64,000 nt of DNA, taken from the NCBI RefSeq assembly GCF_001511835.1, contig NZ_LN997848.1, positions 620,001 through 684,000 on the forward strand, written 5' to 3'. The notes under the pieces were generated by a model. The model ran no database searches. It worked only from the letters and a program-made list of their open reading frames with translations, and was not told the origin of the DNA. Source of the DNA: Magnetospirillum sp. XM-1. Its GTDB lineage: Bacteria; Pseudomonadota; Alphaproteobacteria; Rhodospirillales; Magnetospirillaceae. The position numbers and the translations under genes are program-made. Positions 9,769 to 17,693 of the stretch are shown here, piece after piece; the first letter of the stretch is position 1, and every line of letters starts with the position of its first letter.

Positions 9769-10872
9769 TTAGCGCACGAAGACCTGCACCTCGCCGCCCG
9801 ACACCGCCGGGCTGGTGGTGGACGAGGTCCGCACCCGGCTGGCCGGCAGGTTCATGTTGGTCAGCGAACGCAGCACCGAATCGGCGTTGCGCTTGGCGTT
9901 GGTGGCGGCCAGGGCCTGGGTGCCGGGCGTGTTGCCCACCGGCGACACGGCGACCACGTCGAAGGTGGCGCTGGGGCGGCGGTCGAGCGCGCTCTTGATG
10001 GCGGCGTAAAGGGCCGGCTCGTAGTTCACGTTGGGCTTGTCGAAGCGGATGGTCACCAGCGGAGCCTCGCCGGCCGCCATGGCGCGGGCCGGGGCGGCGG
10101 TCTCGTAGCTGGCGTTGACCCGGGACGTCAGGCCGCCGGCGAACAGGGCGCCGTTCTTGATGCCGAGAGCCAGGGTGTTGAGGTTCTGCTTCTCGGAGGC
10201 GACGTACTGCTGCTGGCGGATGGAATCGCTGGTCAGTTCGGACAGCAGGCGCTCGACCATCACCACGGTGCGGTTGGTCTCGTCCTCGAGAATGCGCAGC
10301 TGGCGGTGATCCTCGTCCACGGCGCCGGACAGCGAGCGGGCCGAGCGCACCGAATCCAGCAGGAAGCCGGCCATGGTCGACGACGCGGTCACGTCGTTGG
10401 TCAGGCGGTTCATCTTCAGCACGTCGTCGGTGATGCGGTCCAACTCGCCCTGGGCGGCGTTCCACTGCTGGGTCAGCACCGGGTTGCCCGGGGTGGTGCC
10501 CACCTGCAGGCGGGCGTTAATGGCGGCGACGGTGCCGTGATAGCGCTGGGAATCCTGGACGGTCTCGTTGCGGATCTGCTGCAGCGCCTGGTTCTGCCGG
10601 GCCAGGGTGGCCTGCAGCGCCTGCAGGTCGGCGCGCAGCGCCATGACCTTGCCGCCGACGAAGGTGCCGGTGGGCGAGCCAGCGGTGACGCCGACGGGCT
10701 CGTAATTGCCGGTTCCCATGGCGGGGGGCGCTTCGGCCATCGCTTCGGCGGTCACGGCCTGGCTGGGGGCGACGGTTCCCGAGGACGGGAACAGCACGTC
10801 CTCGGCAAACGAGCATCCACTCGCCAGGAGGACCGCGCACAGGGCGGCGGCATGGGTCTTTTTCACGGCCAT
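9769..10872 (-). CDS. OmpA-like lipoprotein with coiled-coil region
   Basis: 367-aa probable lipoprotein. The N-terminus MAVKKTHAAALCAVLLASGC is a signal peptide with lipobox LASGC. Residues about 75-230 are helical and Gln/Asn-rich, probably a periplasmic coiled coil. The last ~110 residues resemble an OmpA-type peptidoglycan-binding domain: VTIRFDKPNVNYEPALYAAI, then repeated-looking NAKRNADSVLRSL and a final beta strand VQVFVR. The start at 10872 is chosen because it begins the signal peptide and has AAAGGA upstream; the frame is open farther upstream but without coding character and through the tRNA. Role: envelope-cell wall linkage, by inference. Confidence 0.85.
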   Translation of the reverse strand: MAVKKTHAAALCAVLLASGCSFAEDVLFPSSGTVAPSQAVTAEAMAEAPPAMGTGNYEPVGVTAGSPTGTFVGGKVMALRADLQALQATLARQNQALQQIRNETVQDSQRYHGTVAAINARLQVGTTPGNPVLTQQWNAAQGELDRITDDVLKMNRLTNDVTASSTMAGFLLDSVRSARSLSGAVDEDHRQLRILEDETNRTVVMVERLLSELTSDSIRQQQYVASEKQNLNTLALGIKNGALFAGGLTSRVNASYETAAPARAMAAGEAPLVTIRFDKPNVNYEPALYAAIKSALDRRPSATFDVVAVSPVGNTPGTQALAATNAKRNADSVLRSLTNMNLPASRVRTSSTTSPAVSGGEVQVFVR

Positions 10873-11154
10873 GGGGATTGCTGATCCTTTGCGTCGCCAG
10901 TTCGGACAAGTACCGGCGGGAGCGGACCTTTCATATCCACGAATGAATATCCAGATTGCCCCCGCAAACTTTGGGGCGGATTTTACGCAAATGACCAACC
11001 GGCCACAAGTACGCATTTCGATAAGTGGTGCATTCCTGTGGCCCGAGTCCACTGGGTTTTGCGGTTTTTCGTCCGGTTGAAATTGGCGCTTGCGGGGGGG
11101 CGGGTGTTTGTGTATGGTCCGCGTCCTCGCCGGGGGACATCCCCTGGAAAGAGT

Positions 11155-11231
11155 GCGCCCGTAGCTCAATTGGATAGAGCACCAGACTACGAATCTGGGG
11201 GTTGGAGGTTCGATTCCTTCCGGGCGCGCCA
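11155..11231 (+). tRNA. tRNA-Arg (anticodon ACG)
   Basis: Complete cloverleaf: acceptor GCGCCCG pairs with CGGGCGC, the anticodon stem CCAGA/TCTGG frames loop CTACGAA (anticodon ACG at 11189-11191), the T-loop is TTCGATT, and 3' CCA is encoded at 11229-11231. Confidence 0.97.
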
Positions 11232-11264
11232 CTTTCCCTTAAGTCTTACAAGCCGTTAGCCAAT

Positions 11265-11294
11265 AAAACCCCGCACCCCTGGTGGCGGGGTTTT
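11265..11294 (+). terminator. Terminator after tRNA-Arg
   Basis: A 10-bp stem AAAACCCCGC / GCGGGGTTTT with a 10-nt loop, ending in TTTT, lies 34 bp after the tRNA. Confidence 0.85.
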
Positions 11295-11458
11295 GGCTTG
11301 ATGGGGCTTAGGCTGCCGCATGTAGCCACTGCCAGCCCCGCACGGGATTCCATCGACTTTCCGGGCTTGCCCATCCTCGGCGAGCCTGCGGTGGGATGCG
11401 ACGGGGCCGCGCCTCAAAAAGGCCGTGGCGCCGAATTCATTATATTCATTGGGGAAAG

Positions 11459-11505
11459 TGGTGCCGGCGAAGAGACTCGAACTCCCGACCCGCGCATTAC
11501 GAATG
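11459..11505 (-). repeat. 3' half of a tRNA-Thr(CGT) gene: remnant attachment site
   Basis: On the minus strand this reads as the last ~47 nt of a tRNA-Thr: anticodon loop TTCGTAA, T-arm GGGAG-TTCGAGT-CTCTT, acceptor CGCCGGC plus ACCA. No 5' half adjoins it: the sequence turns abruptly AT-rich at 11506. Tyrosine integrases commonly leave such 3' fragments when they use a tRNA as target, so this is probably an att site marking the edge of a former insertion. The intact gene is not in the window. Confidence 0.8.
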
Positions 11506-11507
11506 GA

Positions 11508-11969
11508 TAGCTAAAAAATAGCGCATTGAAATTAAACATTGAAATGCGCCATTGCCTAACTGTGAAAAGAATGTGAAATGATTTGTGGAAAACATTAGGA
11601 TAAGAATATAACAAAATGTAGCGCATAATGGCGCTGTAAGCGCCAGCATATAGTGTCATCGGGTGCATTCCGCGCAGTAAAAATGCGCGGGTCGGTCAGC
11701 AATAAGTTCCCGGTTTGTTCTTGTCCGATTTTGCTCGTTATCGTATGCTATAATGGGAAGTCTGACCACCGAACGCGGCGGTCGGCTGTCGTGTAACACG
11801 ACGGCGATGCGGACAACTTGTCGGGAAACCCGACAACATGAGCGCGTCGCCTCAGGCATATAAGCATCGCAGTATATTTATCAGCTGTTTACAGTCGATT
11901 TGAGACGCGAGCAGCGCAACGTGTCATAAGTATGCCCTGCAACGCCGATGTGGTCGTGGAGCAAGCAAC
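11508..11969. other. AT-rich stretch without a convincing gene
   Basis: No reading frame with coding character was found. Composition is markedly lower in GC than the core, as expected for acquired DNA. It holds two small perfect hairpins: GTCGTG-taa-CACGAC around 11787-11801 and TTGTCGGG-aaa-CCCGACAA at 11818-11836. They may be regulatory for the hemerythrin gene downstream, but nothing proves this. Confidence 0.5.
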
Positions 11970-12362
11970 TTGTTGAGCGATATAGGTCAAGAGCATGCAC
12001 GCCTTTATGAAATGATTGGGTCACTGTCCGCTGTTATCGCGGCCAGTCCGAATGAACGCGTCATAAATGATGGCATTTCAATAATTTCAGAGCGACTTAA
12101 GCTTCATTTTGATATTGAAGAGCGTGCGCTTGAGTTTTTAGATGCAGAACTGAATGTTCTTATGCATTCAGATCATCAATTAATTCTTTCCAAAATAGAG
12201 ACTGCGAGGGCCTGCGTATCAGGAGATAGGCAGAAGCTTATAGCCGCACTTGATGAGGTTAAATCATCACTTAAGAAGCACGATAGAGAGCTTGATTGGC
12301 CAATATTTCACTATGTGAATAACAATGAGTGCTCTGACTGTAGGCACGAGGACCGCAATTAG
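11970..12362 (+). CDS. Hemerythrin-like protein
   Basis: 130-aa hemerythrin-fold protein that would bind O2 or sense NO/O2 through a diiron site. Ligand candidates are spaced as in the family: H in GQEHARLYEMI, H and E in LKLHFDIEERA, H in MHSDHQLIL, and H and D in KKHDRELDWP. It starts abruptly at the first ligand helix, lacking the usual tryptophan-containing N-terminal arm, so the N-terminus may be shortened. The start is TTG 11970 with GGAG about 9 nt upstream; no ATG/GTG alternative exists in frame. Codon usage is AT-rich compared with the core genes. Its 3' end overlaps the convergent gene by 92 bp. Confidence 0.8.
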   Translation: MLSDIGQEHARLYEMIGSLSAVIAASPNERVINDGISIISERLKLHFDIEERALEFLDAELNVLMHSDHQLILSKIETARACVSGDRQKLIAALDEVKSSLKKHDRELDWPIFHYVNNNECSDCRHEDRN

Positions 12363-12633
12363 TCATAGCGCTATTAATTTCATGGCACAAAATAACCAAT
12401 CGCTTGCAATTAGCCAGTTCCATCTCGGTCGTTGCCACAGCGGCGTATTTGGCCGAGATGGACGCAAGCCGTTGCGACAGTCGCATCAGCACCAACAATG
12501 ATGGTGGCCGCTTCCGCGCCTTGGCACAGGACATATAGCTGCGCGATTGGCCGAGCCAAAACCGCGAAAACTCATATTGGCTCTCGACCATCCACATATC
12601 GCGCAATTCCCCATAGACCTTCTCCAACAGCAT
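12271..12633 (-). CDS. Small hypothetical protein (possibly DUF6626-like)
   Basis: 120 aa, preceded by an excellent ribosome site (GGAGGAGGAACGGCC-ATG). The N-terminal 60 residues (MLLEKVYGELRDMWMVESQYEFSRFWLGQSRSYMS, read in parts) look like a short helical domain I associate with small alphaproteobacterial DUF6626 proteins; this assignment is from memory and weak. The C-terminal third looks less protein-like and overlaps the hemerythrin gene, so the reading frame may have been altered. The IS630-type element begins 50 bp upstream of its start. Confidence 0.5.
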   Translation of the reverse strand: MLLEKVYGELRDMWMVESQYEFSRFWLGQSRSYMSCAKARKRPPSLLVLMRLSQRLASISAKYAAVATTEMELANCKRLVILCHEINSAMTNCGPRAYSQSTHCYSHSEILANQALYRAS

Positions 12634-12695
12634 GGCCGTTCCTCCTCCAGCGTTTCGTCCAGCTATTTAGCCGTCCGCGCTAGAGCAATTCGCGA

Positions 12696-13301
12696 TCACA
12701 CTGGTTCATATCCGGCAGCCTTGAAGAAATTTCGGCACTCTTGAGGTTCGTAGAGATCGCAGATTCGGCCGATGGCGTCCCATAGGTCCTGAATGGTCCT
12801 GGCAGCCGTTTTTCTGAGGTGTGCCTTGAGCTTCGAGAAGGCCATTTCGATGGGATTGAGGTCGGGGGAATACGGCGGCAAGAACAGCATGAAGGCACCA
12901 CGATCTTGGATGATCCGTTCTGCCCGAGGACTTTTGTGAGCTGAGAGATTGTCGAGGATCACGACGTCGCCCGGCTCCAGGGTTGGGGCCAGTTGGGTCT
13001 CGATATAGGCCTCGAACATCTTCCGGTTCATCGGGCAATTGATGACAAAGGGCGCCACCAAGCCATCATGACGCAGCCCGGCGATGAATGTTTCCGTCTT
13101 CCAATGTCCGAAGGGCACAGCGGCTTTCAACCGCGCCCCTTTGGGTGAGCGGCCCCGCAGACGGGTCATTTTGGTATTGGTTCCGGTCTCGTCGAGGAAC
13201 ACCAGGCGATGGGCCTGACGCCGCATCAGCGGTTGGCGGCCTTTAATCCACTCCTCGCGCAGCAACCGGACGTCCGGCCTCATCTGCTCGGACGCGACCA
13301 A
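12696..13301 (-). CDS. IS630-type transposase, catalytic (DDE) part
   Basis: 201-residue frame with the DDE catalytic core: first Asp in LVFLDETGTNTKM, second in GDVVILDNLSAHKS, Glu in SPDLNPIEMAFSKLKAHLR, the signature of IS630/Tc1. It probably has no start of its own; it is joined to the upstream frame (13243-13647) at an A8 run (13304-13311 on the minus strand), needing a +1 shift. One A fewer would give a single continuous transposase. Confidence 0.88.
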   Translation of the reverse strand: MVASEQMRPDVRLLREEWIKGRQPLMRRQAHRLVFLDETGTNTKMTRLRGRSPKGARLKAAVPFGHWKTETFIAGLRHDGLVAPFVINCPMNRKMFEAYIETQLAPTLEPGDVVILDNLSAHKSPRAERIIQDRGAFMLFLPPYSPDLNPIEMAFSKLKAHLRKTAARTIQDLWDAIGRICDLYEPQECRNFFKAAGYEPV

Positions 13302-13647
13302 AGTTTTTTTTATAGGTCAGCCCCTGTGCCCGGAGAAACCGGGCAAGGTTGGAAAGATGGATTTGAACGCCCCGCTCGGCCAGTTCTTTGGTTAAATCGG
13401 CCAGCGAGATATCCGGAACCTGCTTAACACGCAGCAGCACATAGGCCCGATGGTCGCCCAATTTACTGCGCCGATCACCGCCTTGCCGCTTTGGCGCCAC
13501 CGTCCCACTCGACAGATATTGCGCCACATAGCGTACCGCCGAGCTCACCGAGATATTGAAGACACTGGCCGCCTGTCGGCGCGAATGGCCAGCCAGAACA
13601 TATCGCGCAACACGGTCGCGCAGATCTACGGATAAAGGTCGAGTCAT
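13243..13647 (-). CDS. IS630-type transposase, DNA-binding part
   Basis: 134-aa N-terminal part with a helix-turn-helix of transposase type (MTRPLSVDLRDRVARYVLAG, SRRQAASVFNISVSSAVRY) and a second winged segment ADLTKELAERGVQIHLS. The start is 13647, with GGAGGTGG upstream. The frame runs on 61 bp past the A8 slip site and ends at 13243 with unrelated residues (ADEAGRPVAARGVD), so it is half of a frameshifted orfAB pair. Confidence 0.87.
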   Translation of the reverse strand: MTRPLSVDLRDRVARYVLAGHSRRQAASVFNISVSSAVRYVAQYLSSGTVAPKRQGGDRRSKLGDHRAYVLLRVKQVPDISLADLTKELAERGVQIHLSNLARFLRAQGLTYKKNFGRVRADEAGRPVAARGVD

Positions 13648-13797
13648 CGTGGGCCACCTCCACAGGAAGTGAATCACGATTAGCCGCGCCTGTGAATCTG
13701 GAGGGTTCTCTGAGGTCCGGCCGGTACGACGGCAGCCTCAAAGGAGCCGGACCTCTGAGAAGCCGGATTGAACGAAACCGCGGGACGCAGACGAGGT

Positions 13798-14046
13798 CTA
13801 TGGGGATTTGGCCGTGGCGGTGGGTGCGCCGGGCGGCTGGGGCGGTGAGATGACGGCCGAGGGGGCGTTCACGGGCGCGGCGGCCAGGACCAAAATTGCG
13901 GCGGCGGTTGCCGTGAGGTGCCGATCGGCGGCAATCGCGCTGACCATGATGGGCGCCAGGACACGATGTGGGCGACCGAGCGCGATGCCGACGGCCAGCG
14001 TCGGTGCGAGCACGGTTCCCAAGAGCAGGCACGGTACGGCGGTCAT
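13798..14046 (-). CDS. Small hydrophobic protein coupled to the IS91 transposase
   Basis: 82 aa with two hydrophobic stretches: PCLLLGTVLAPTLAVGIAL and a second rich in Ala/Val (LTATAAAILVLAAAPV), then a Pro-rich tail. Its ATG (14046-14044) overlaps the transposase stop TGA in an ATGA, a typical translational coupling arrangement, so it may be a real third gene of the element. High GC and Ala richness mean a chance frame cannot be excluded. Function unknown. Confidence 0.45.
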   Translation of the reverse strand: MTAVPCLLLGTVLAPTLAVGIALGRPHRVLAPIMVSAIAADRHLTATAAAILVLAAAPVNAPSAVISPPQPPGAPTATAKSP

Positions 14047-15251
14047 GACGTGTCGATCCGGTAGGCGGCATGGCCGGCCGGTGATCGAGGGATGGCGCCG
14101 AGCGGCGCCATAGTGCCGCCGCAGCATGGGCAGCGGCGGAGGTCGTGGCCGGTGAGGCGGTGATGGCGGTCGCGGTAGTCGTCGGGCGTCCCCGCCGTGA
14201 CCGTTGCCGGCGCCGGCACGGCCAGCAGGCGACGGCAGTTTTCCAGCTTGGCCGCCCGCTGGCCGTTGGCGAGGAATCCGTAATGACGGATGCGGTGGAA
14301 GCCGTCGGGCAAGACGTGGAGCAGGAAGCGGCGGATGAATTCGCCGGGCTGCAGCGTCATCACCTTCTGCTTGTCGTGATGACGATAGTCTTTCCAGCGG
14401 AAACGGACCGAGCCGTCCGCGATCTCGACCAGGCGGCTGTTGGCGATGGCAACGCGGTGGGTGTAGCGGCCGAGATAGGCCAGCACCTGCTCGGGGCCGC
14501 CGAATGGGCGTTTGGCGTAGACCACCCAGTCGGTTTTGCGCAGCGGCGCCAGATGGCGGGCAAAGGCGGCCGGCTCGGCGAGGGCTGCGAGGTCGGAGAA
14601 GAAGGCGAGCTTGCCCGCCAGGAACGCCGCCGTCATTTGGGCCAGAAACAAGCGGCGGAACAACCGGGACAGCACACGCACCGGCAGGAAGAAGCCCGGA
14701 CGGCAGGCGACCCAGCGGCTTCCGTCCGGCGACAGGCCGCCGGCCGGCACCACGCAATGGAGATGGGGATGGTGCTGGAGCGCCTGTCCCCAGGTGTGCA
14801 GCACGGCGACGAAACCGGGTTCGGCGCCGAGATGCCTGGGATCGGCGGCGATGGTGCGCAGTGTCTCGGCTGTCGCCTTGAACAGGATGTCGTAGACCAC
14901 CGCCTTGTTGTGGAAGGCAATGGCGGCGATCTCGGCCGGCACGGTGAAGACGACGTGGAAGTATGGCACCGGCAGCAACTCGGCTTGGCGGTCGGCCAGC
15001 CACTGGGCGCGTGCCAGCCCCTGGCATTTGGGACAATGCCGGTTGCGGCAGGAATTGTAGGCGATGCGCACCAGCCCGCACGCACCACAGGACTCGCTAT
15101 GGCCGCCCAATTGCGCCGTTCGGCAAGCCTCGATGGCGGCCATCACCCGGCGGCGGCCGCGGTCGAGATGTCCATCCTGGGCAGCCCGCCATGCACTGCC
15201 GAAGCGGCGGAACACGTCCGCCACCTCCAGTCCCCCGGCCATGGCTGCCAT
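14043..15251 (-). CDS. IS91-family transposase (HUH endonuclease)
   Basis: 402-aa rolling-circle-type transposase. The N-terminal zinc-binding part has CGACG and CRNRHCPKCQ. The HUH metal motif is HPHLHCVVPAGG near residue 165, and the nucleophile tyrosine lies in LAYLGRYTHRVAIAN near 270. A C-terminal Cys pair (CPCCGG) follows. It nicks one strand and moves by rolling-circle copying, as known for the family. Its start abuts the recombinase stop (15253), so the two are probably translated together. Confidence 0.92.
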   Translation of the reverse strand: MAAMAGGLEVADVFRRFGSAWRAAQDGHLDRGRRRVMAAIEACRTAQLGGHSESCGACGLVRIAYNSCRNRHCPKCQGLARAQWLADRQAELLPVPYFHVVFTVPAEIAAIAFHNKAVVYDILFKATAETLRTIAADPRHLGAEPGFVAVLHTWGQALQHHPHLHCVVPAGGLSPDGSRWVACRPGFFLPVRVLSRLFRRLFLAQMTAAFLAGKLAFFSDLAALAEPAAFARHLAPLRKTDWVVYAKRPFGGPEQVLAYLGRYTHRVAIANSRLVEIADGSVRFRWKDYRHHDKQKVMTLQPGEFIRRFLLHVLPDGFHRIRHYGFLANGQRAAKLENCRRLLAVPAPATVTAGTPDDYRDRHHRLTGHDLRRCPCCGGTMAPLGAIPRSPAGHAAYRIDTS

Positions 15252-15252
15252 C

Positions 15253-16110
15253 TCAGGACGGCGGCACCACCATCAGGTCGAGGCCGTCGAGTGGGCTGGT
15301 CGTCTTGGCGATCATTGCGTTGGAGACCTGGGTGTAGCGGGCCGTGGTCGACAGATTGTTGTGGCCGAGCAGCACCTGAATGATGCGGATGTCGGTGCCC
15401 GCTTCCAGCAGATGGGTGGCAAAGCTGTGGCGCAGGGTATGAACGGTGACGCACTTGTCGATCCCGGCGGCGGCACAGGCCGAGCGGCACGCGCAATTCA
15501 GCACATTCGGCTCGATCGGCTTGTCCTCGCGGCCGGGAAACAGCCAATGCCCGGGCCGCGCCAGCCGCCAATAGGTGCGCAGGATGCCGAGCAACTGCGC
15601 CGACAACATGACGTAGCGGTCCTTGCGCCCCTTGCCCTGCTCGACCCGGATCACCATCCGGCCGCTGTCGATGTCGGCCAGCTTGAGCGCCACCACCTCT
15701 GATACTCGCAGCCCGGCGGCATAGGCCGTGGTCAGCGCCGTGCGGTTCTTCAGGCTGGGCACCGCCTCCAGGAAGCGCACCACCTCGTCGGCGCTCAATA
15801 CTACTGGCAACCGCCGCGGCTGGCGGGCATAGGTGATCCGCTCCGGGGTCTCGGGGCACCGCAGCGTCACCCCGTAGAAGAACCGCAGCGCCGCCACAAA
15901 CTGGTTGAGGCTGGCCCACGAAATCCCCTGCGACACCAAGTGGACCTGCCACGTGCGCACGTCTTCAAGGTCGAGCCGATCCGGCGATCGATTGAAGAAG
16001 CGGCTGAACTTCGAAACCGCATGAAGGTAGGATCGTTGCGTCGCCGGCGAAAGATTGCGGACCGTCATGTCCTCGATCATGCGGCGACGCAAAGGGCTCA
16101 ATTCGGCCAT
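15253..16110 (-). CDS. Tyrosine recombinase of the IS91-type element
   Basis: 285-aa site-specific recombinase with a SAM-like N-terminal domain (SYLHAVSKFSRFF) and a full catalytic set: Arg in AAGLRVSEVV, HTLRHSFATHL, His in LLGHNNL and the tyrosine nucleophile in TARYTQVS. Recombinase-plus-IS91-transposase pairs are a known IS arrangement; the recombinase may resolve cointegrates or help target choice (inference). It is not an island integrase: it sits inside the IS91-type unit. Confidence 0.9.
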   Translation of the reverse strand: MAELSPLRRRMIEDMTVRNLSPATQRSYLHAVSKFSRFFNRSPDRLDLEDVRTWQVHLVSQGISWASLNQFVAALRFFYGVTLRCPETPERITYARQPRRLPVVLSADEVVRFLEAVPSLKNRTALTTAYAAGLRVSEVVALKLADIDSGRMVIRVEQGKGRKDRYVMLSAQLLGILRTYWRLARPGHWLFPGREDKPIEPNVLNCACRSACAAAGIDKCVTVHTLRHSFATHLLEAGTDIRIIQVLLGHNNLSTTARYTQVSNAMIAKTTSPLDGLDLMVVPPS

Positions 16111-16488
16111 CGGGGGCCTCCTGTCTGTAGGGGGGGGCGTGGAAAACCAACCTTCTCAGACAGGAGCCTTCGCCGTCCCCTCAGGCTCCAATACCGCGCC
16201 AGCGGTTTCGTTCAATCCCCTGCGATTCCGTTAGATCGCGAACCGCTCTAGGCATACAGTAACCGTATCAATCGAAATCAACCGGAATTGGGGGTGTTTG
16301 GAGACCGCAGCCTGGGGTACGGCAACAGAGTTACCTCCAAACGGTTGTCAAATAGATGGAGTTTGAATCCGAGTTTGTATGTGTCCCCCCAACTTGTTGG
16401 TTTTTCTATTATTTCGGGCGATCTTTCCCTCTTGCGTTTGTAAAATTACTAGAGCAAGTATTGGGCGCTTCATGGATCAGAGGGAAAC

Positions 16489-16950
16489 ATGCCGCGCAGA
16501 AAGGCAAATCGGGGTCGCACACCAGCCGGGGCACCCAATCCGATTGATGTCCATGTCGGGTCACGCATGCGCCTGCGCCGGACGTTACTGGGACTCAGCC
16601 AGGAAAAGCTTGGTGAGTTGATCGGACTTACCTTCCAGCAGGTGCAGAAATACGAACGCGGCGCCAACCGGATCAGCTGTTCGCGTCTGTTCGATTTGTC
16701 CCGATCCCTGGAAGTGCCGATTTCCTACTTCTTCGACGACATGGCCGAAGAGACCAAGGGCCTGTCGCCGGTGCAGATGGTGCGCGAGCCCCCCAAGGAG
16801 GAGCCGCCGGCCGCCGAGGCCGATCCGCGCCTGCGCCGCGAGACCCTGGAACTGGTGCGTAATTACTACAGCATCACCGATCCCGACGTGCGCCGCCGGA
16901 TCTACGATCTGGCCAAGGCCCTGTCCGACCGCGGCGGCGACGAGGACTAG
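16489..16950 (+). CDS. XRE-family helix-turn-helix regulator
   Basis: 153-aa cytoplasmic DNA-binding protein. The HTH is at about residues 25-80 (RMRLRRTLLGLSQEKLGELI, QQVQKYERGANRISCSRL), followed by an acidic linker and a C-terminal helical segment RRETLELVRNYYSITDPDVR. This architecture (HTH plus short C-terminal helix) is common and conserved in Rhodospirillales; targets are unknown. The start has AGAGGGAAAC upstream. GC content returns to core values within this gene, so it marks the right border of the decayed island. Confidence 0.88.
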   Translation: MPRRKANRGRTPAGAPNPIDVHVGSRMRLRRTLLGLSQEKLGELIGLTFQQVQKYERGANRISCSRLFDLSRSLEVPISYFFDDMAEETKGLSPVQMVREPPKEEPPAAEADPRLRRETLELVRNYYSITDPDVRRRIYDLAKALSDRGGDED

Positions 16951-16961
16951 GAGACCGGACC

Positions 16962-16985
16962 GCGTTGATCGGAACCGATCAACGC
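16962..16985. terminator. Hairpin after the XRE gene
   Basis: Nearly perfect palindrome GCGTTGATC-ggaacc-GATCAACGC 12 bp after the stop. No U-run follows, so it may act as an RNA-end stabiliser rather than an intrinsic terminator. Confidence 0.5.
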
Positions 16986-17065
16986 CTCCCGCCGGATCGA
17001 ACGGCATGGCCCCCCGGATCCGGCAGATCAGCGATGAGGTCCCTCATCTCGGATCGGTACGAGCC

Positions 17066-17578
17066 TCAGCCGCCGCCCGCCGTGTCGCGGATGGGCAGCG
17101 GATAGACGGCCCGGGGCGGCAGGCGATGGATCAGCACCGCCACCGCCACCAGGGTCAGCGCTCCGATCAGGACCGGCATGAACAGGAAGCCCCAGCCGGG
17201 ATGGGTCATCATGACCACCAGCGGGTCGGCCCCAGCCGGCGGATGGGTCAGGCGCAGCCCGGCCAGCACCACCATCACCACCGCCACCGACAGGACCATG
17301 CTGATCCAGCCGCCCGGCAGGAAGTGGTCGAACAGCAACCCGATGAAGGTGGCGATCAGATGGCTGCCGATCACGCTGGACGGCTGCGACAGGGGCGAGT
17401 CGGGCATACCGAACACCAGCACCGCCGAAGCCCCCAGCGGCGCCGCCAGCATGGGCGCCCCCGTCACCTGATCCAGCATCGCCACCGTACTGAGCGCCAG
17501 CACGACACCTAGCCCGGCCTTGGTCCAGGACGGCAGGCACTGACGCGACTGATGACGATGGATGAAGCGACGGGGCAT
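17066..17578 (-). CDS. HPP-family membrane protein
   Basis: 170-aa integral membrane protein with four hydrophobic segments and the family signature LRLTHPPAGADPLV near residue 115. Another conserved stretch is GAPMLAAPLGASAVLVFG. HPP proteins are thought to be transporters, some linked to nitrite; substrate here is unknown. The start is 17578 (MPRRFIHRHQ) because AAGAGGAG lies just upstream; the frame extends to 17623 without support. It is divergent from the purine permease, sharing a 115-bp promoter region. Confidence 0.87.
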   Translation of the reverse strand: MPRRFIHRHQSRQCLPSWTKAGLGVVLALSTVAMLDQVTGAPMLAAPLGASAVLVFGMPDSPLSQPSSVIGSHLIATFIGLLFDHFLPGGWISMVLSVAVVMVVLAGLRLTHPPAGADPLVVMMTHPGWGFLFMPVLIGALTLVAVAVLIHRLPPRAVYPLPIRDTAGGG

Positions 17579-17693
17579 GGGGGCTCCTCTTGATAGCCTC
17601 GGTAAAGCGGGGCGAAAATACATCTTTGTGCCCGGGACCTTCCATGATGAGGGTCAAGGATGCTGTCGATTCCATGCATGGGAGAGTTGAGGG

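Larger units (their letters stand above)
13682..16222 (-). mobile_element. IS91-type element with its own tyrosine recombinase
   Basis: A 2.5 kb insertion inside the IS630 leader. Gene order on the minus strand is tyrosine recombinase (16110-15253), IS91 transposase (15251-14043), small membrane protein (14046-13798). A 17-bp inverted repeat GGATTGAACGAAACCGC lies near both ends (13765-13781; complement at 16202-16218). Near the 13.7 kb end there is a larger imperfect hairpin (GAGGTCCGGC ... GCCGGACCTC, about 13710-13757), the kind of structure rolling-circle transposases use. Exact ends are inferred from the restored IS630 sequence. Confidence 0.75.
12683..16248 (-). mobile_element. IS630-family element, split by an inserted IS91-type element
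   Basis: The ends are inverted repeats (GAGCAATTCGCGATC at 12683; complement of GAGCGGTTCGCGATC ending at 16248) and each is flanked by TA (12681-12682 and 16249-16250), the target duplication of IS630/Tc1 elements. The transposase frames lie at 12696-13647. Only about 26 bp of the upstream end remains at 16223-16248; the 2.5 kb between is a second element. Both junctions carry CGATT (13677-13681 and 16223-16227), so removing 13682-16227 restores a normal short leader ahead of the transposase. Confidence 0.85.

Noticed and set aside
13798..15081. A 427-codon minus-strand frame over the IS91 transposase
   Set aside because: It overlaps the clear transposase in another frame; only its final 82 codons, starting at the ATGA overlap, may be real.
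15253..16110. Integrase of the tRNA-Thr island
   Set aside because: It lies inside the IS91-type unit and is coupled to its transposase, so it belongs to that element.
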